Assembly (NCBI GenBank): GCA_000720375.1
Contig: JOAA01000001.1
Location: forward strand, 310,001-374,000
Source of the DNA: Rhodococcus rhodnii
GTDB taxonomy: Bacteria; Actinomycetota; Actinomycetes; Mycobacteriales; Pseudonocardiaceae
Reading direction: 5' to 3'
DNA length: 64,000 nucleotides
The number at the start of each line of letters is the position of its first letter. Position 1 is the first letter of the stretch. The position numbers and the translations under genes were made by a program. The notes below the pieces were generated by a model that did no database searches, was not told the DNA's origin, and saw nothing but the letters and a program-made list of their open reading frames with translations. Shown here piece by piece: positions 19,101-27,735 of this stretch.

Positions 19101-20029
19101 GCCTGTTCAATTGTGTTGATTCCTGCTACTCGCCACGCAGCCAGCATCAGACGGAACCGGGCGATGGCCACCGCGAACGGGTTGATGTCCACACCGTGTA
19201 CTGAGTCCAGTGCTCGGCGAGCCACCTCAGTGTCGTTCAAGCGAGTGTCAGCGTGGCGCCACGCCTCCACCAGTCGATCGAAGGCGCTGAGCAGGAAGTG
19301 GCCTGAGCCGCACGTCGGGTCGATCAGGCGCAAACCCTCGTGGCCGAACTCGGTCAGAGCCGGTTCCAAGGTGTACTTCAGGATGAACTTCTCGACGAAC
19401 TCCGGGGTCTGGAGCAGCGCGTACTGGTCCTTGGCCCGTTCGGACAGGTCCTGGTACAGGTCGCCGAGGAAGCGAGTGTCCCACGCCTCGTCACGGAAGT
19501 CGTGTGCCAACCTGCCGTCTGCGCGCCGGGTGCGCCAGAACGCGATCAGTGCCTTCGCACCGTCGTGGGAAACCGGGATGCGATAGGCGGGGTTGTGCGC
19601 CGGGTCGAACAGCATCGCGCCGGCGTCGCTGCGGCGCAGGGCGTCGAAGCAAGTGAGCAACCAATGCCGGTTGGTGTGATCGTGATGCATCCGGAAATAG
19701 GCGCTCTGCGTGTCCTGCGCGTCCGCCATCCGGTGATCCGGGCCGGACAGCATCGGTGCGATCAGCTCGTTGTCCTCGCACCAGCGGACGAATACCGTGC
19801 CAAGCACCCACGCCACCGCGGACTGGGTGACCTCACCTGCACGCCAGGTGTCGAAGTCAGCCGCGGTGCGCTGGGCCGTCGTCGCGCGATCGTGTGCTGA
19901 CTTCAGTTCAGTCAGTTCCTCCGCTAGTTCACCCCGGTCGAGCTGATCATTCAGGTCTTGTTCGATCACGCGCACCTGATCGATCAGGTCGGCGAGGAGG
20001 GCGGTGCGATCCAACTGCGATGCGGTCAC
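16127..20029 (-). CDS. pglX: BREX type 2 adenine-specific DNA methyltransferase PglX
   Basis: N6-adenine methyltransferase that marks self DNA in Pgl/BREX, 1300 residues. The SAM-binding motif is LIDPTCGSGHFLLSAFD (about 232-248), then VHGVDINPFAVAIARFRL, and the catalytic motif IV is VVVGNPPYITVKD (about 361-373). The middle (about 560-720) holds the target-recognition region, and a C-terminal winged helix (about 1235-1290, TTAQVAELLGVDTPKARAL) closes the protein. Start GTG 20029. The target-recognition segment (about 17930-18330) is clearly more AT-rich than the rest, suggesting module exchange. It follows pglW after 126 bp and precedes pglY by 62 bp. No truncation is seen and no long G-tract was noticed. 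Confidence 0.95.
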   Translation of the reverse strand: MTASQLDRTALLADLIDQVRVIEQDLNDQLDRGELAEELTELKSAHDRATTAQRTAADFDTWRAGEVTQSAVAWVLGTVFVRWCEDNELIAPMLSGPDHRMADAQDTQSAYFRMHHDHTNRHWLLTCFDALRRSDAGAMLFDPAHNPAYRIPVSHDGAKALIAFWRTRRADGRLAHDFRDEAWDTRFLGDLYQDLSERAKDQYALLQTPEFVEKFILKYTLEPALTEFGHEGLRLIDPTCGSGHFLLSAFDRLVEAWRHADTRLNDTEVARRALDSVHGVDINPFAVAIARFRLMLAAWRVAGINTIEQAAGQRWAVTIATGDSLLANRRETLDGMDAIAGLQLAAEDTQEFSTLLNIGSYHVVVGNPPYITVKDTALNREYRRYYTACHRQYQLTIPFAQRFFELARPAEEDGRGAGYVGQITSNAFMKREFGTKLIEEFFPRVDLTYVIDTSGAFIPGHGTPTVILMGRNRRPDMEGTVRAVLGIRGEPSQPPIPAEGNVWRAIESAVDRPGSESDWISVVDLPRSRLATHPWSLAGGGADQLLLTLERAAVQLLSSAGAELGTGAVTREDAVYMVGLGALKRHRIPDRFIRPLVEGEVTRDWRLTNPVISLWPYQEDTLVADAHESVVRWLWPYRLQLSSRVAFGKTQIEHGRSWFEYSMFFASRFRIPVSLGFAFVATHNHFVLDHDRNVFSRSAPMIKLWEGATAGDHMRLLGVLNSSVACFWLKQVSQPKGGSGIGRGVQDEDWEDRYEFTGTKLEQFPLPKTLPLDRARRLDNLAQQLTTSSPQAVTTQASPSRERLGEANDEYQRIRARMIAEQEELDWDVYQRYGLLSESEAAAVVIPDAATVPALNLGERPFEIILARQVAAGETDTQWFARHGSTPITELPDHWPVEYQRVVQARIDLIKKRRDLALIERPECKRRWSAEDWDAQAERAVREWLQDRLEADHLWFAEDELGARQPEPRSVAELADLVRPDAEWGAVAAMWAADFLGRPDADTAEIVAALVDDEHVPFLAAYRYKGKGFINRKAWEEVWELQRAEDQIAAELGQEFTDPRVREAVKTKLGTIPVPPKYGSADFARPSYWRHRGKLDVPKERFISYPGASRDGDGSLLLGWAGWDHREQAHALAVTITHRRNEAGWGADRLLPLLAGLAEVLPWVRQWHTEIDPAYGTSPAEAYDGFLDTQLADLDLGVADLKIQSGRVDVSPLPNRRRGTPQGRQPAERRETGPDPAQRDAVLEFASGGPVTTAQVAELLGVDTPKARALVRRLVTAGDLVQTGERRGARYHLPNVGTDQ

Positions 20030-20155
20030 GGACGGCGAGCTTAGTCACCGGGCTCACAACGCTCTCGCCCGCAACGCCTACACACGACCCGCCACCGCGG
20101 ATTGTGACCGATTGCTTTGGGAACGCGCAGCCTTCCGTTGATTTCGTAACGAGAC

Positions 20156-23100
20156 TCAGGCTGCTCCGGTACGTGGTTCAAGCCAGGCCGAGGTGCCAAC
20201 GATCCACTCTTCGGGGGTGCCCTGCGGGAGAGTGAACGCGCCAACGCGCGGGTGCTGCCGCTCATTCTCTGCAGGACAGAGCAGGATCAGCGTGTCCGGG
20301 CCATCGGCGCTGCCGCCGTACCTGGCGTGCTCGATCAACCGATTGAGCATTGCAGTCCCCGCGGGATAACGACCGAGTGGGGTCAGCCCATCCAGCACGA
20401 GCACTCGCTGGCCGGCCAACTCCTCGGCGAGCGCGTCGAACGTCCTATCCAGCAGTCGGGACAGGTTCAGCTGGTCGCGGCTACCGGGATCGGCCGCGTC
20501 GGCGCGCAACACTACCTCGAAGTTCGAGATGGCCGCCGCTTTCGCCTGTGCACGCAGAATCCGCACGAACTTCGCGGAGACATCGAGCACCGGCACACCC
20601 ACGATCTCCTCGATCCGCGCGCGAGCCTTACTAGCCCGTCGCGGGCGGACAGTCACGAACCGGACACCACCGTGACGCATGGCGTCGACGAGTCGGGCAG
20701 GCGCGTCAGCACTGGCGCTGCCCTCGACGACTGGATGGCCGCTCGAAGACGAACTTGACCGGAGTCGGGACGCCAGCCCGGTCACTGAAATCGACGGCGA
20801 GTGGAACCGCTCGCCGTCCCAGTTGAGTTCGAACCCCGCACGCCGACACAGGTCCCACAATGCACGACCGTCAGGCAGCGGAGACAGGCCAGGAAACCGG
20901 TTGGTCACCCGCTGTTTGAGTGCCGTGGCTGTCAGGCCTTCGTCGGGCAGGCCGGCACCTGCCTGTGCCAGTCGAAGCGCACGGGCCGGATCGAGATCAC
21001 GCGGGTACAGCTCCATGCGTGCGTTGGAAAGCACCGTGCCGGACGCGGATGCGGCCAACTGCACAAGGCGACGCTCTCCCCAAACCCAGTCCATATGCCT
21101 GGCGCGGTCCAGCAACCTGCGCACCACCGCCGTGGGCGTCGGAAGCGGATCCTCGCCCGCCAACTCCTTCGCCACATCGCCCAGGTCCGCAGCGAGATCC
21201 AGCAGCTGGGTATCCGATACCGTGTCCAGCGGTTCCTCATTGATCGCCTGCAGCGCCACCAGGATTCGGCCATCGTGTCGCCGAATCGCGAAGCGTGGCT
21301 CCTTGGCCAGTACGTCTCGCTCGATGACGGCCCTCAGCACTGCGTAGGCGAACGGCAGGCGATGCACCACGGGCACGGTGTCCGCACAGCCATGCTGGCT
21401 GAGAAGTCGCTCAGCCAGTTCCGCTGCGGTCGCCACCCGCCGTAGCCCAGTCAGCGTTTCTACCAGCTCGTCGTGCAGCGTCTTCAGATAGTCGTTCTTG
21501 ATCCATGCTTTTCGCCGGGCGGAAAGCACTTGGGCGATGCGGCCGCTGGTCAGGCCACAGCCTCCAGCGACTTCAACGTTGGTCGGCCATCGTTTGTCGG
21601 GCACCACGCCGATGTCCTCTGGAAGACCGAGCAACATCCGCGTGATCGCGACCTGGCTATCTTCTCGCCGCCTTGGTACTGGCACCAGCGACGGCACGAT
21701 TCGTTCCAGTGGCGCGAGGAGTTCGTCACTGCTCGGTTGGCCGGCCTCGGCAGTGCTACCGAGCAACGACCTGCGCCACTGAGTGTGCCGGTTCACCAGC
21801 TCCTGCCGAGTGCGCTTGCTCAGCCCGCGCGCGTTCCACAGAGTCCGGTATGGCAAGTCAACCAGATCACCAACCGTCTGCGCGCCGAGCCTCTGCGCCA
21901 CCGCGACCGCCCGCGGCGACAGACCGGCCGCGTCCAGGGCCGTGTCCAGCGTCGCTTGCTCGGCAGCCTCGTCCCGCAACTCACTGGGGTCCTCGGAGTC
22001 GGACCGTGAGTTGGTCGCTGGACCTGTCTCGTCGATGGCTGTGAAGACTCGTCGCCACGCCGCCCGCATCTCCCCGATCGACTGGTGCCGCTGGTCGGCA
22101 TCGCGGTGCAAGGCCGTGGTGAAGAATTCGACAAGCTGGTCACGCAGCGGCGCGGCGAACAGCTCGCTGGACAGCACCACGTCCCCACCGAACGCGGGGT
22201 CGGTTCCATCCGCATTCCAGCTCGGCAATTCCAAACTTGCCATCTCGTGCAGCGTCACGGCGGCGGCATAGCGTTCTGCTGCTGCGTCATATACCGGCCG
22301 TCGAACGCCGTCCAGGAATGGATCGACGTACCCGCGGGTGCCTGCCTGAAGGTCTGACGCTGGGACACCGGCCAGAGAGAAGTCGAATAGCACCAGGCTG
22401 TTGCCCAGCTTGGGGTGCTCCCGGATACCGAGGTTGTCCGGTTTGATGTCACGGTGTAGGACCTGCTTGCGTTCCAGATATCCGAGCACGTCAAGCAGTT
22501 GGTCCCCATAGCGCTGAAGTTGGTCCGGCAACAAAGCGCCCTCAGTGCGCAGCAGCTGGGCCAACGTGCGGGAGCCTGCGAAGTCGAGTTCGATCGCATG
22601 CCGTTCACCTACCGCGAAGAGACCGCGGCGCAAGCCGACCAGATGATCGTGGCGCAGGTCCTCGAGCGTCGCGTGCTCGTCGGCCAGCCGCAGCGCTGCA
22701 TCCTCAGAGCGGGAGACCTTGAGTACCGAGTCCCAGCCATCCCGGTCGACTTTGAACGCACGAGCCGTGGCACCGGTGCCGAGGACCTGTACTACCCGGT
22801 ACTCAGTGTCTGCGAGGTAGTCGCCAGCGACTGCCTCCCATGGGTCAGCCTTCGGCGGCTTGGCATCCTCACCCGCTGGTTCGGCCAGCGCCTTGTCCAG
22901 CTCGGCGAGGACGTCGTCCAGATCGGCGAACCGGTCACCGACCACCGGGGCGGTGCACATGGCAATGAGGGCCAGCAAGTCGTCGGGGATGCCGTCGACA
23001 ACTGCCGATGGGTGTAGCCCTCCCTCGGCACGCAACCGCGCCTTCAGCTCTGCACGGTCCGCTGCAGGCGGCTGGCCGGTGAACAGCAGGTACCCCACCG

Positions 23101-24334
23101 CACCGACGCCGAACACGTCCAGCGGCACACCAGCTTCCGCCGCACCGAACTCCGGCGCGAGGTACGGCTCGGCACCGGGATCCACGTGTCCGCCGGCTCC
23201 ACTGGTTGGCACCAGCCGGTGCACGGTGTCCGGACCGGACAAGCCACGTGCGGCGGCCTGCCACTCGCCGACACGCAGGAGTGGACGCGTCCAGTCCTGT
23301 CCGGTGGGCTCCACCACGATCGCCCTGGGCGAGAGGGCCCGGTGCACCAGCCGTCGCTCGTGGGCGTAGCGGACCGCCTCCGCAAGCTGGCGGAACATGT
23401 CCACCTTGGTCGGCAGGTCCAGCTCGTCCTGGTGGCGCGCAAGGTAATGGTCCAAACGCATCGCATCATGCGCCTGGTCAATGATCAATGCTGGCCCTAG
23501 CGGGTGGCTCTCCAGCTCGTCCGGCCGCAACAAGCCAGGATGCCGCATACCCCGGCATGCCTGATACTCGCGTTGAGCGGCCTGAGCGATCGACCGCCGC
23601 TTGTCTGGGTCTGCGGCGCGCTCGTACAGGTAGATCCGTACCCGACGATGCTCTCCTGGCAAGTCGTCTCGGCTGGCATGGTGGTCCTGCCAGGTGGGAC
23701 CGGTTTCGTACGGTCGTTCGTCAATCCGCCACCGACCGACGGTCACCATACGCTCACTCGGCCGAATGCCGACCTGCCGTAGCAACCGGTCGACCGCGTT
23801 GAAGAACCGTGGATCCGGCGGTTGCCTGGCTGGGGGTGCCAGCAATAGGTCCGACCCGATCCGCGGCAGACCGCTGCGGCCATCCTCCGGGCCGTACACA
23901 CCCGCCCTTTGACCGTCTTCCAGCTCGCACCGCATACCTTGTTCGGTCAGGAACACGGCTGCCGACAAGAACGGGACCGGGATTCGCTCCCGTTGGGCCT
24001 GGTTAGCCAGCAGCTTCTTCAGCTCCTTGGCCTTCTGGTCAGCGCCTAGTAAAGGGTGGTCGAACGTGGCGCCGCCCTGGGTGATCCACGTACCGTGCCT
24101 GCTGCGCACCGAGCCGCGTATGTTCTTGAGCTCGAGGAGGAACAACCCGCTCGGCACAGCGACGAGCAGGTCGACTTCCCGAGGGTGGCCACTGGGGGAG
24201 ATGAAGGTGAAGTTCGACCACGCCTGAAAGGGATACCGGTCTGGGAGCAAACGGCGGACCTGCGCAAGCCCCGCCCGCTCATGATCGAATTCGGACAGCG
24301 CGATCTCGTGCCAGCGTGTCGACCCTTCGTCCAC
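20156..24334 (-). CDS. pglW: BREX type 2 serine/threonine kinase PglW with NERD domain
   Basis: First gene of the BREX type 2 operon; S. coelicolor PglW is a Ser/Thr kinase. It is about 1392 residues. The N-terminal NERD (nuclease-related) domain carries the PD-(D/E)XK-like PREVDLLV and LFLLELKN (about 50-70). A first kinase-like domain (about 180-480) has HRALSPRAIVV where HRD is expected, so it lacks the catalytic Asp. A second kinase domain (about 510-780) is complete in the catalytic loop (LHRDIKPDNLG, about 625) but has DFS in place of DFG. Helical and winged modules follow and the C-terminus is AAA-like (RVLVLDGLTPLGRYP). I choose GTG 24334 because GGAGAGG precedes it at about 24344-24350; GTG 24358 is the alternative. 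Confidence 0.92.
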   Translation of the reverse strand: MDEGSTRWHEIALSEFDHERAGLAQVRRLLPDRYPFQAWSNFTFISPSGHPREVDLLVAVPSGLFLLELKNIRGSVRSRHGTWITQGGATFDHPLLGADQKAKELKKLLANQAQRERIPVPFLSAAVFLTEQGMRCELEDGQRAGVYGPEDGRSGLPRIGSDLLLAPPARQPPDPRFFNAVDRLLRQVGIRPSERMVTVGRWRIDERPYETGPTWQDHHASRDDLPGEHRRVRIYLYERAADPDKRRSIAQAAQREYQACRGMRHPGLLRPDELESHPLGPALIIDQAHDAMRLDHYLARHQDELDLPTKVDMFRQLAEAVRYAHERRLVHRALSPRAIVVEPTGQDWTRPLLRVGEWQAAARGLSGPDTVHRLVPTSGAGGHVDPGAEPYLAPEFGAAEAGVPLDVFGVGAVGYLLFTGQPPAADRAELKARLRAEGGLHPSAVVDGIPDDLLALIAMCTAPVVGDRFADLDDVLAELDKALAEPAGEDAKPPKADPWEAVAGDYLADTEYRVVQVLGTGATARAFKVDRDGWDSVLKVSRSEDAALRLADEHATLEDLRHDHLVGLRRGLFAVGERHAIELDFAGSRTLAQLLRTEGALLPDQLQRYGDQLLDVLGYLERKQVLHRDIKPDNLGIREHPKLGNSLVLFDFSLAGVPASDLQAGTRGYVDPFLDGVRRPVYDAAAERYAAAVTLHEMASLELPSWNADGTDPAFGGDVVLSSELFAAPLRDQLVEFFTTALHRDADQRHQSIGEMRAAWRRVFTAIDETGPATNSRSDSEDPSELRDEAAEQATLDTALDAAGLSPRAVAVAQRLGAQTVGDLVDLPYRTLWNARGLSKRTRQELVNRHTQWRRSLLGSTAEAGQPSSDELLAPLERIVPSLVPVPRRREDSQVAITRMLLGLPEDIGVVPDKRWPTNVEVAGGCGLTSGRIAQVLSARRKAWIKNDYLKTLHDELVETLTGLRRVATAAELAERLLSQHGCADTVPVVHRLPFAYAVLRAVIERDVLAKEPRFAIRRHDGRILVALQAINEEPLDTVSDTQLLDLAADLGDVAKELAGEDPLPTPTAVVRRLLDRARHMDWVWGERRLVQLAASASGTVLSNARMELYPRDLDPARALRLAQAGAGLPDEGLTATALKQRVTNRFPGLSPLPDGRALWDLCRRAGFELNWDGERFHSPSISVTGLASRLRSSSSSSGHPVVEGSASADAPARLVDAMRHGGVRFVTVRPRRASKARARIEEIVGVPVLDVSAKFVRILRAQAKAAAISNFEVVLRADAADPGSRDQLNLSRLLDRTFDALAEELAGQRVLVLDGLTPLGRYPAGTAMLNRLIEHARYGGSADGPDTLILLCPAENERQHPRVGAFTLPQGTPEEWIVGTSAWLEPRTGAA

Positions 24335-24439
24335 TGTCCCGCCCTCTCCGAATCCCACCGCTCGCGATGGAAACTATCGCACGCCACGCCCCCAACCCGA
24401 ATCGAGAGTCGCCCGCATCGACGCGCGGAAGGAACTCGG

Positions 24440-25580
24440 CCCGTTCCGATTTGCCCACGTCTGAGGCAATGCATCTGCCTGAGCAAATCCCAGAGTTCGA
24501 TGAGAATGCCGATTACATCGCGCTGCCGCTGACCGAGCACCTCCGGTGTCCAGCTCTCGGTCGCGCAGACCTGCGTCGTCAGGAAAGTCGGAGACCGACT
24601 TCGAGGTGAAGTACCTCGCCTTCTTGGTGGCGAAGTCGTAGTTCTTCGTCGGGGCGTTCTTGTTACGGCTCAGCTGCACCAAGTTCGCCAGACGGTATGT
24701 CCAGAATGCGTTGCTCTGGTGTGAACAGCGGTACCGTCCCGATACACCTGTCCGTAGTGTTCGAGCGCCTCGTCGACGAACGCGGCGGGGCCGTCGGGCA
24801 GGAACCCGTTGAGTACTGTGACCTCGAATTCCTGCAAGACTTCCCCGCGGATCTTCAAGTAAGCCATACGCCGTGGGAGTTCATCACCGAGAAGACGCAG
24901 TATGCACTGGCAGGTCGGGTGTACTGACGATGGCCAGGAAGCATGCGCTGATCTATGGCCTTGGCCAGCGCGAGTCGCTCCTGAGGGCTCTTCTGGTCCA
25001 GGACCTGGCGCAGTTCCTTGAGGTTGTCCGCGATCCGTTATTGGGCGTCGTTAGCCGGTGCTGTTCCGGCCGCCAGGACGTCAAGTCCGCCACGGTCCTG
25101 GACGTACTTGCAGAACGCCTCGTCGCCTCGCAGCCGCATCCGCGGCCGCGACGCCAGGTCCTGGATGGCGTCTCCCAGATGGGCTTGTCCAGTTGTCGCG
25201 ATTCCTCTCGTCGTCACTCAAACTCCCGGAGCGCTGCGGGAGGATCGTGAGGGCGGTCAGCCGCTGCTGGCCGTCGATCACAGCGGCTTGGGCACGTTCG
25301 GCCCCCTGTCCAACACCACCGAACCAAGGAAGCACGGCTCGTCCGGGTTGCGGTCGACCGCATCGTGCAGGTGGTCGAGCTGGGTCGCTTGCTCCACGAC
25401 CCAAGTATACGGCCGTTCGGTAGTCGGGTACAGCGAACTCATAGTCGCTGGAACACACCTTGGACTGCGAGGTGTGCGCGCCACTGCATCGAACTTCCTT
25501 GCTGGGCCTAGGGTCTAACGCACAGCCATCACGTATGCGTACTCGCCGGGATAGAGGTTGCGGGCTCCTGCCCACCAGTT
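24440..25580 (-). pseudogene. Decayed GmrSD-like (DUF262/DUF1524) type IV restriction gene
   Basis: Fragments in different minus-strand frames together outline a DUF262/DUF1524 protein of the GmrSD family, which cleaves modified phage DNA. The N-terminal part shows DYEFAVPDY and then, in a second frame, ERPYTWVVEQATQLDHLHDA and DRNPDEPCFLGSVVL; the diagnostic VIDGQQRLTALTIL lies at about 25250. The C-terminal DUF1524 part reads (Y)RLANLVQLSRNKNAPTKNYD then FATKKARYF at about 24600-24690. The family's usual ending appears in yet another frame as EVLGQRQRDVIGILIELWDL at about 24480-24540. At least four frameshifts and internal loss make it non-functional. It lies directly upstream of pglW, so the BREX promoter may be inside or just after this relic. 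Confidence 0.75.
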
Positions 25581-25640
25581 CCGCTAGATCGCCGTCGACA
25601 TATCATCACTCTTTCAGGTGATCACCCACTTGGGGGCGCG

Positions 25641-27497
25641 ATGGTCTTGTTGCGGAGAACGGCCCACGGAATTCTGGAGATGAACCGGTCCGGTTCACTC
25701 GTCCAACACCTCGCGACACAGTTCTCGTTCACGCATGGTCACCAGCCTGGTCGCAGTGAACAGCAGTCATGGGCAGTGAGTCTGCCTGTCCTCGCACAGG
25801 ACTTGGTTGATGCTGATCTCGGTGATGTCGAGATGCTCGTCGAGTACCAGCTTCCGTTGACGAGCCTGCGAGCTGATGTTGTGCTGGCTGGCCGACATCC
25901 CGTCAGCCAGGCCGTCTCTTACGTTGTCGTCGAACTCAAGCAGTGGACCAGCGCGGGCATTGTCGACGGTGACCCTGAACTCTGTGTGCCCGCAGGCCCT
26001 CCTGGTCGTGTGGTGCTGAACCCGATCGCTCAGGTTCGCCGCTACTGTGAGTTCCTCATCGACTTCGTCGGACGGTTGCAGGATCTCCCAGATGCCGTCA
26101 CCGGTGTGGCGTACTTGCACAACGCAGCAGAAGCGAATGTCAGTTCTCTGCATGACTTACCCGCCGACGCCAGCGGGCAACTGTTCACCGCGACCAATCG
26201 GGGCGCATTTCTCGATTTCCTACGCGGCAGGGTCGCGCCGTATCACTCAGCCGCCGATCAGCTGCTCTCAAGCAAGGTCGGCCCAAGCAAACAGCTCATG
26301 GCCGTTGCGGCCGAAGAGATCAAGAACCGCGAGTCGTTCGTCCTGCTTGATGATCAACAAGTGGCCTATCGGTTGGTGCTCAATGCGGTACGGCGATCAG
26401 AACAGGCTGACCACAAGGAAGTCATCATCGTGGTGGGCGGGCCTGGTTCGGGTAAGAGTGTCATCGCCTTGAGTGTTCTCGGCGAGCTGTACCGCAACGG
26501 CTACGCGGCAATGCACGCTACCGGGTCCAAGTCGTTCACGACCACGATGCGAAAGGTCGCAGGCAAGGGGACCACTCGAGTCCAGAAGCTTTTCCAGTAC
26601 TTCAACAGTTTCATGAACGCCGGCCGCAATGATCTGAAGGTCCTTGTCTGCGACGAAGCGCACCGGATCCGGGAGACATCAAACAACCGCTACACACCGG
26701 CAGCCAAGCGAAGCACCAAGCCACAAGTCGAGGAACTGATCGACGCTGCCCGTGTGCCGGTGTTCCTACTCGACGAGCACCAGGTGGTGCGTCCAGGTGA
26801 GTTGGGCACCGTCGCCCAGATCGAAGCCGTCGCGAAGGCCAAGAACCTCACCGTCCGCCACGTGGACCTCAACGGCCAGTTCCGTTGCGGCGGAAGCCGC
26901 AAATACGAGGAATGGGTGCTGAATCTTCTTGGTCTCAACGAGGAGTCCACACCAATCGACTGGAAGTCCGACGACCGCTTCGAACTCCGCGTTGCCGATT
27001 CACCAGAGGAGTTCGAAGCTTTCCTTCAGTCGAAGGCCGACCAGGGCTACAAGGCGCGGATGACCGCGGGATTCTGCTGGCCTTGGAGTGATGCGAATCC
27101 TCAGAGCGGACTGGTTGACGACGTGGTCATCGGCGACTGGCGCCGCCCGTGGAACGTCAAAGGTGACCGCGGTATCAACGGTGCACCTCCCTCTCAGCTC
27201 TGGGCCACCGATCCAGCAGGCTTCGGACAGATCGGCTGCATCTATACCGCCCAGGGCTTCGAATACGACTGGAATGGCGTCATTTTCGGCCCCGACATGG
27301 TGTGGCGAGGCGACGGATGGATCACCGATCGCATGGCCAGCGAAGACTCCGTTGTCGCTCGGGCTGACGGGCCGGACTACGACCGGCTGATCCGCAACAC
27401 GTACAAGGTGCTGCTCACCCGCGGCATGGTCGGCACAGTGCTGTACTCGACCGACCCCGAGACACGCGAGAAACTGCGGGAGTTGGTCGGGAACTGA
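25641..27497 (+). CDS. DUF2075-family nuclease-helicase
   Basis: Predicted cytoplasmic protein of 618 residues joining an N-terminal nuclease-like domain to a superfamily 1-like ATPase (DUF2075). The PD-(D/E)XK-like signature is SLRADVVLAG (Asp79) followed by YVVVELKQW (Glu98, Lys100). Walker A is VVGGPGSGKSVIAL (about 265-278), motif II is VLVCDEAHRIRE (DEAH at 338-341), followed by VFLLDEHQVVRPGE and a C-terminal helicase-like IYTAQGFEYDWNGVI and NTYKVLLTRGM. Start ATG 25641 has a GGGGG ribosome site at 25632-25636. Homologues often sit in defence islands, and here it lies between BREX and two type IV nucleases, so an antiphage role is likely but unproven. It transcribes away from pglW. Confidence 0.82.
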   Translation: MVLLRRTAHGILEMNRSGSLVQHLATQFSFTHGHQPGRSEQQSWAVSLPVLAQDLVDADLGDVEMLVEYQLPLTSLRADVVLAGRHPVSQAVSYVVVELKQWTSAGIVDGDPELCVPAGPPGRVVLNPIAQVRRYCEFLIDFVGRLQDLPDAVTGVAYLHNAAEANVSSLHDLPADASGQLFTATNRGAFLDFLRGRVAPYHSAADQLLSSKVGPSKQLMAVAAEEIKNRESFVLLDDQQVAYRLVLNAVRRSEQADHKEVIIVVGGPGSGKSVIALSVLGELYRNGYAAMHATGSKSFTTTMRKVAGKGTTRVQKLFQYFNSFMNAGRNDLKVLVCDEAHRIRETSNNRYTPAAKRSTKPQVEELIDAARVPVFLLDEHQVVRPGELGTVAQIEAVAKAKNLTVRHVDLNGQFRCGGSRKYEEWVLNLLGLNEESTPIDWKSDDRFELRVADSPEEFEAFLQSKADQGYKARMTAGFCWPWSDANPQSGLVDDVVIGDWRRPWNVKGDRGINGAPPSQLWATDPAGFGQIGCIYTAQGFEYDWNGVIFGPDMVWRGDGWITDRMASEDSVVARADGPDYDRLIRNTYKVLLTRGMVGTVLYSTDPETREKLRELVGN

Positions 27498-27498
27498 C

Positions 27499-27735
27499 GT
27501 GCACGTGTTCAGCGGATCCGTCCGCGAACTCAGCGAGCACGTGTCCATATCGGAGCGTCGCACGGAACTGGTCGACGCTTGTGTGAGCCGATACTGGAAC
27601 CGGTACGGTCACCGACCAGACGACGGTGAGCTACACAGCTGGCACAGGAGCTCGCCGAGACTCGTCACCGCACTTCTCCAAACAGGACTCGACGGATACC
27701 GCCTGGACTCGGTGGACAAGGAGACACAAAGTCGG
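27499..27735 (+). pseudogene. Short ORF resembling the N-terminus of the preceding nuclease-helicase family
   Basis: GTG 27499 follows the nuclease-helicase stop after one base. The predicted peptide contains RYGHRPDDGELHSWHRSSPR (then LVTALLQTGLDG), which matches in spacing the start of the upstream protein (THGHQPGRSEQQSWAVSLPV then LAQDLVDADLG). The likeness is in the pattern GH.P...E..SW..S.P.L...L...GL. The frame stays open to 28065, but beyond 27736 it only runs antisense to the HNH gene, whose coding is well supported. It is therefore either a tiny partner protein or the stump of a second, related gene cut off by the HNH gene. Function unknown. Confidence 0.45.

Noticed and set aside
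16127..20029. Homopolymeric G-tract in pglX that could cause phase variation
   Set aside because: No G or C run of seven or more was noticed in the gene, so no slippage site is claimed.
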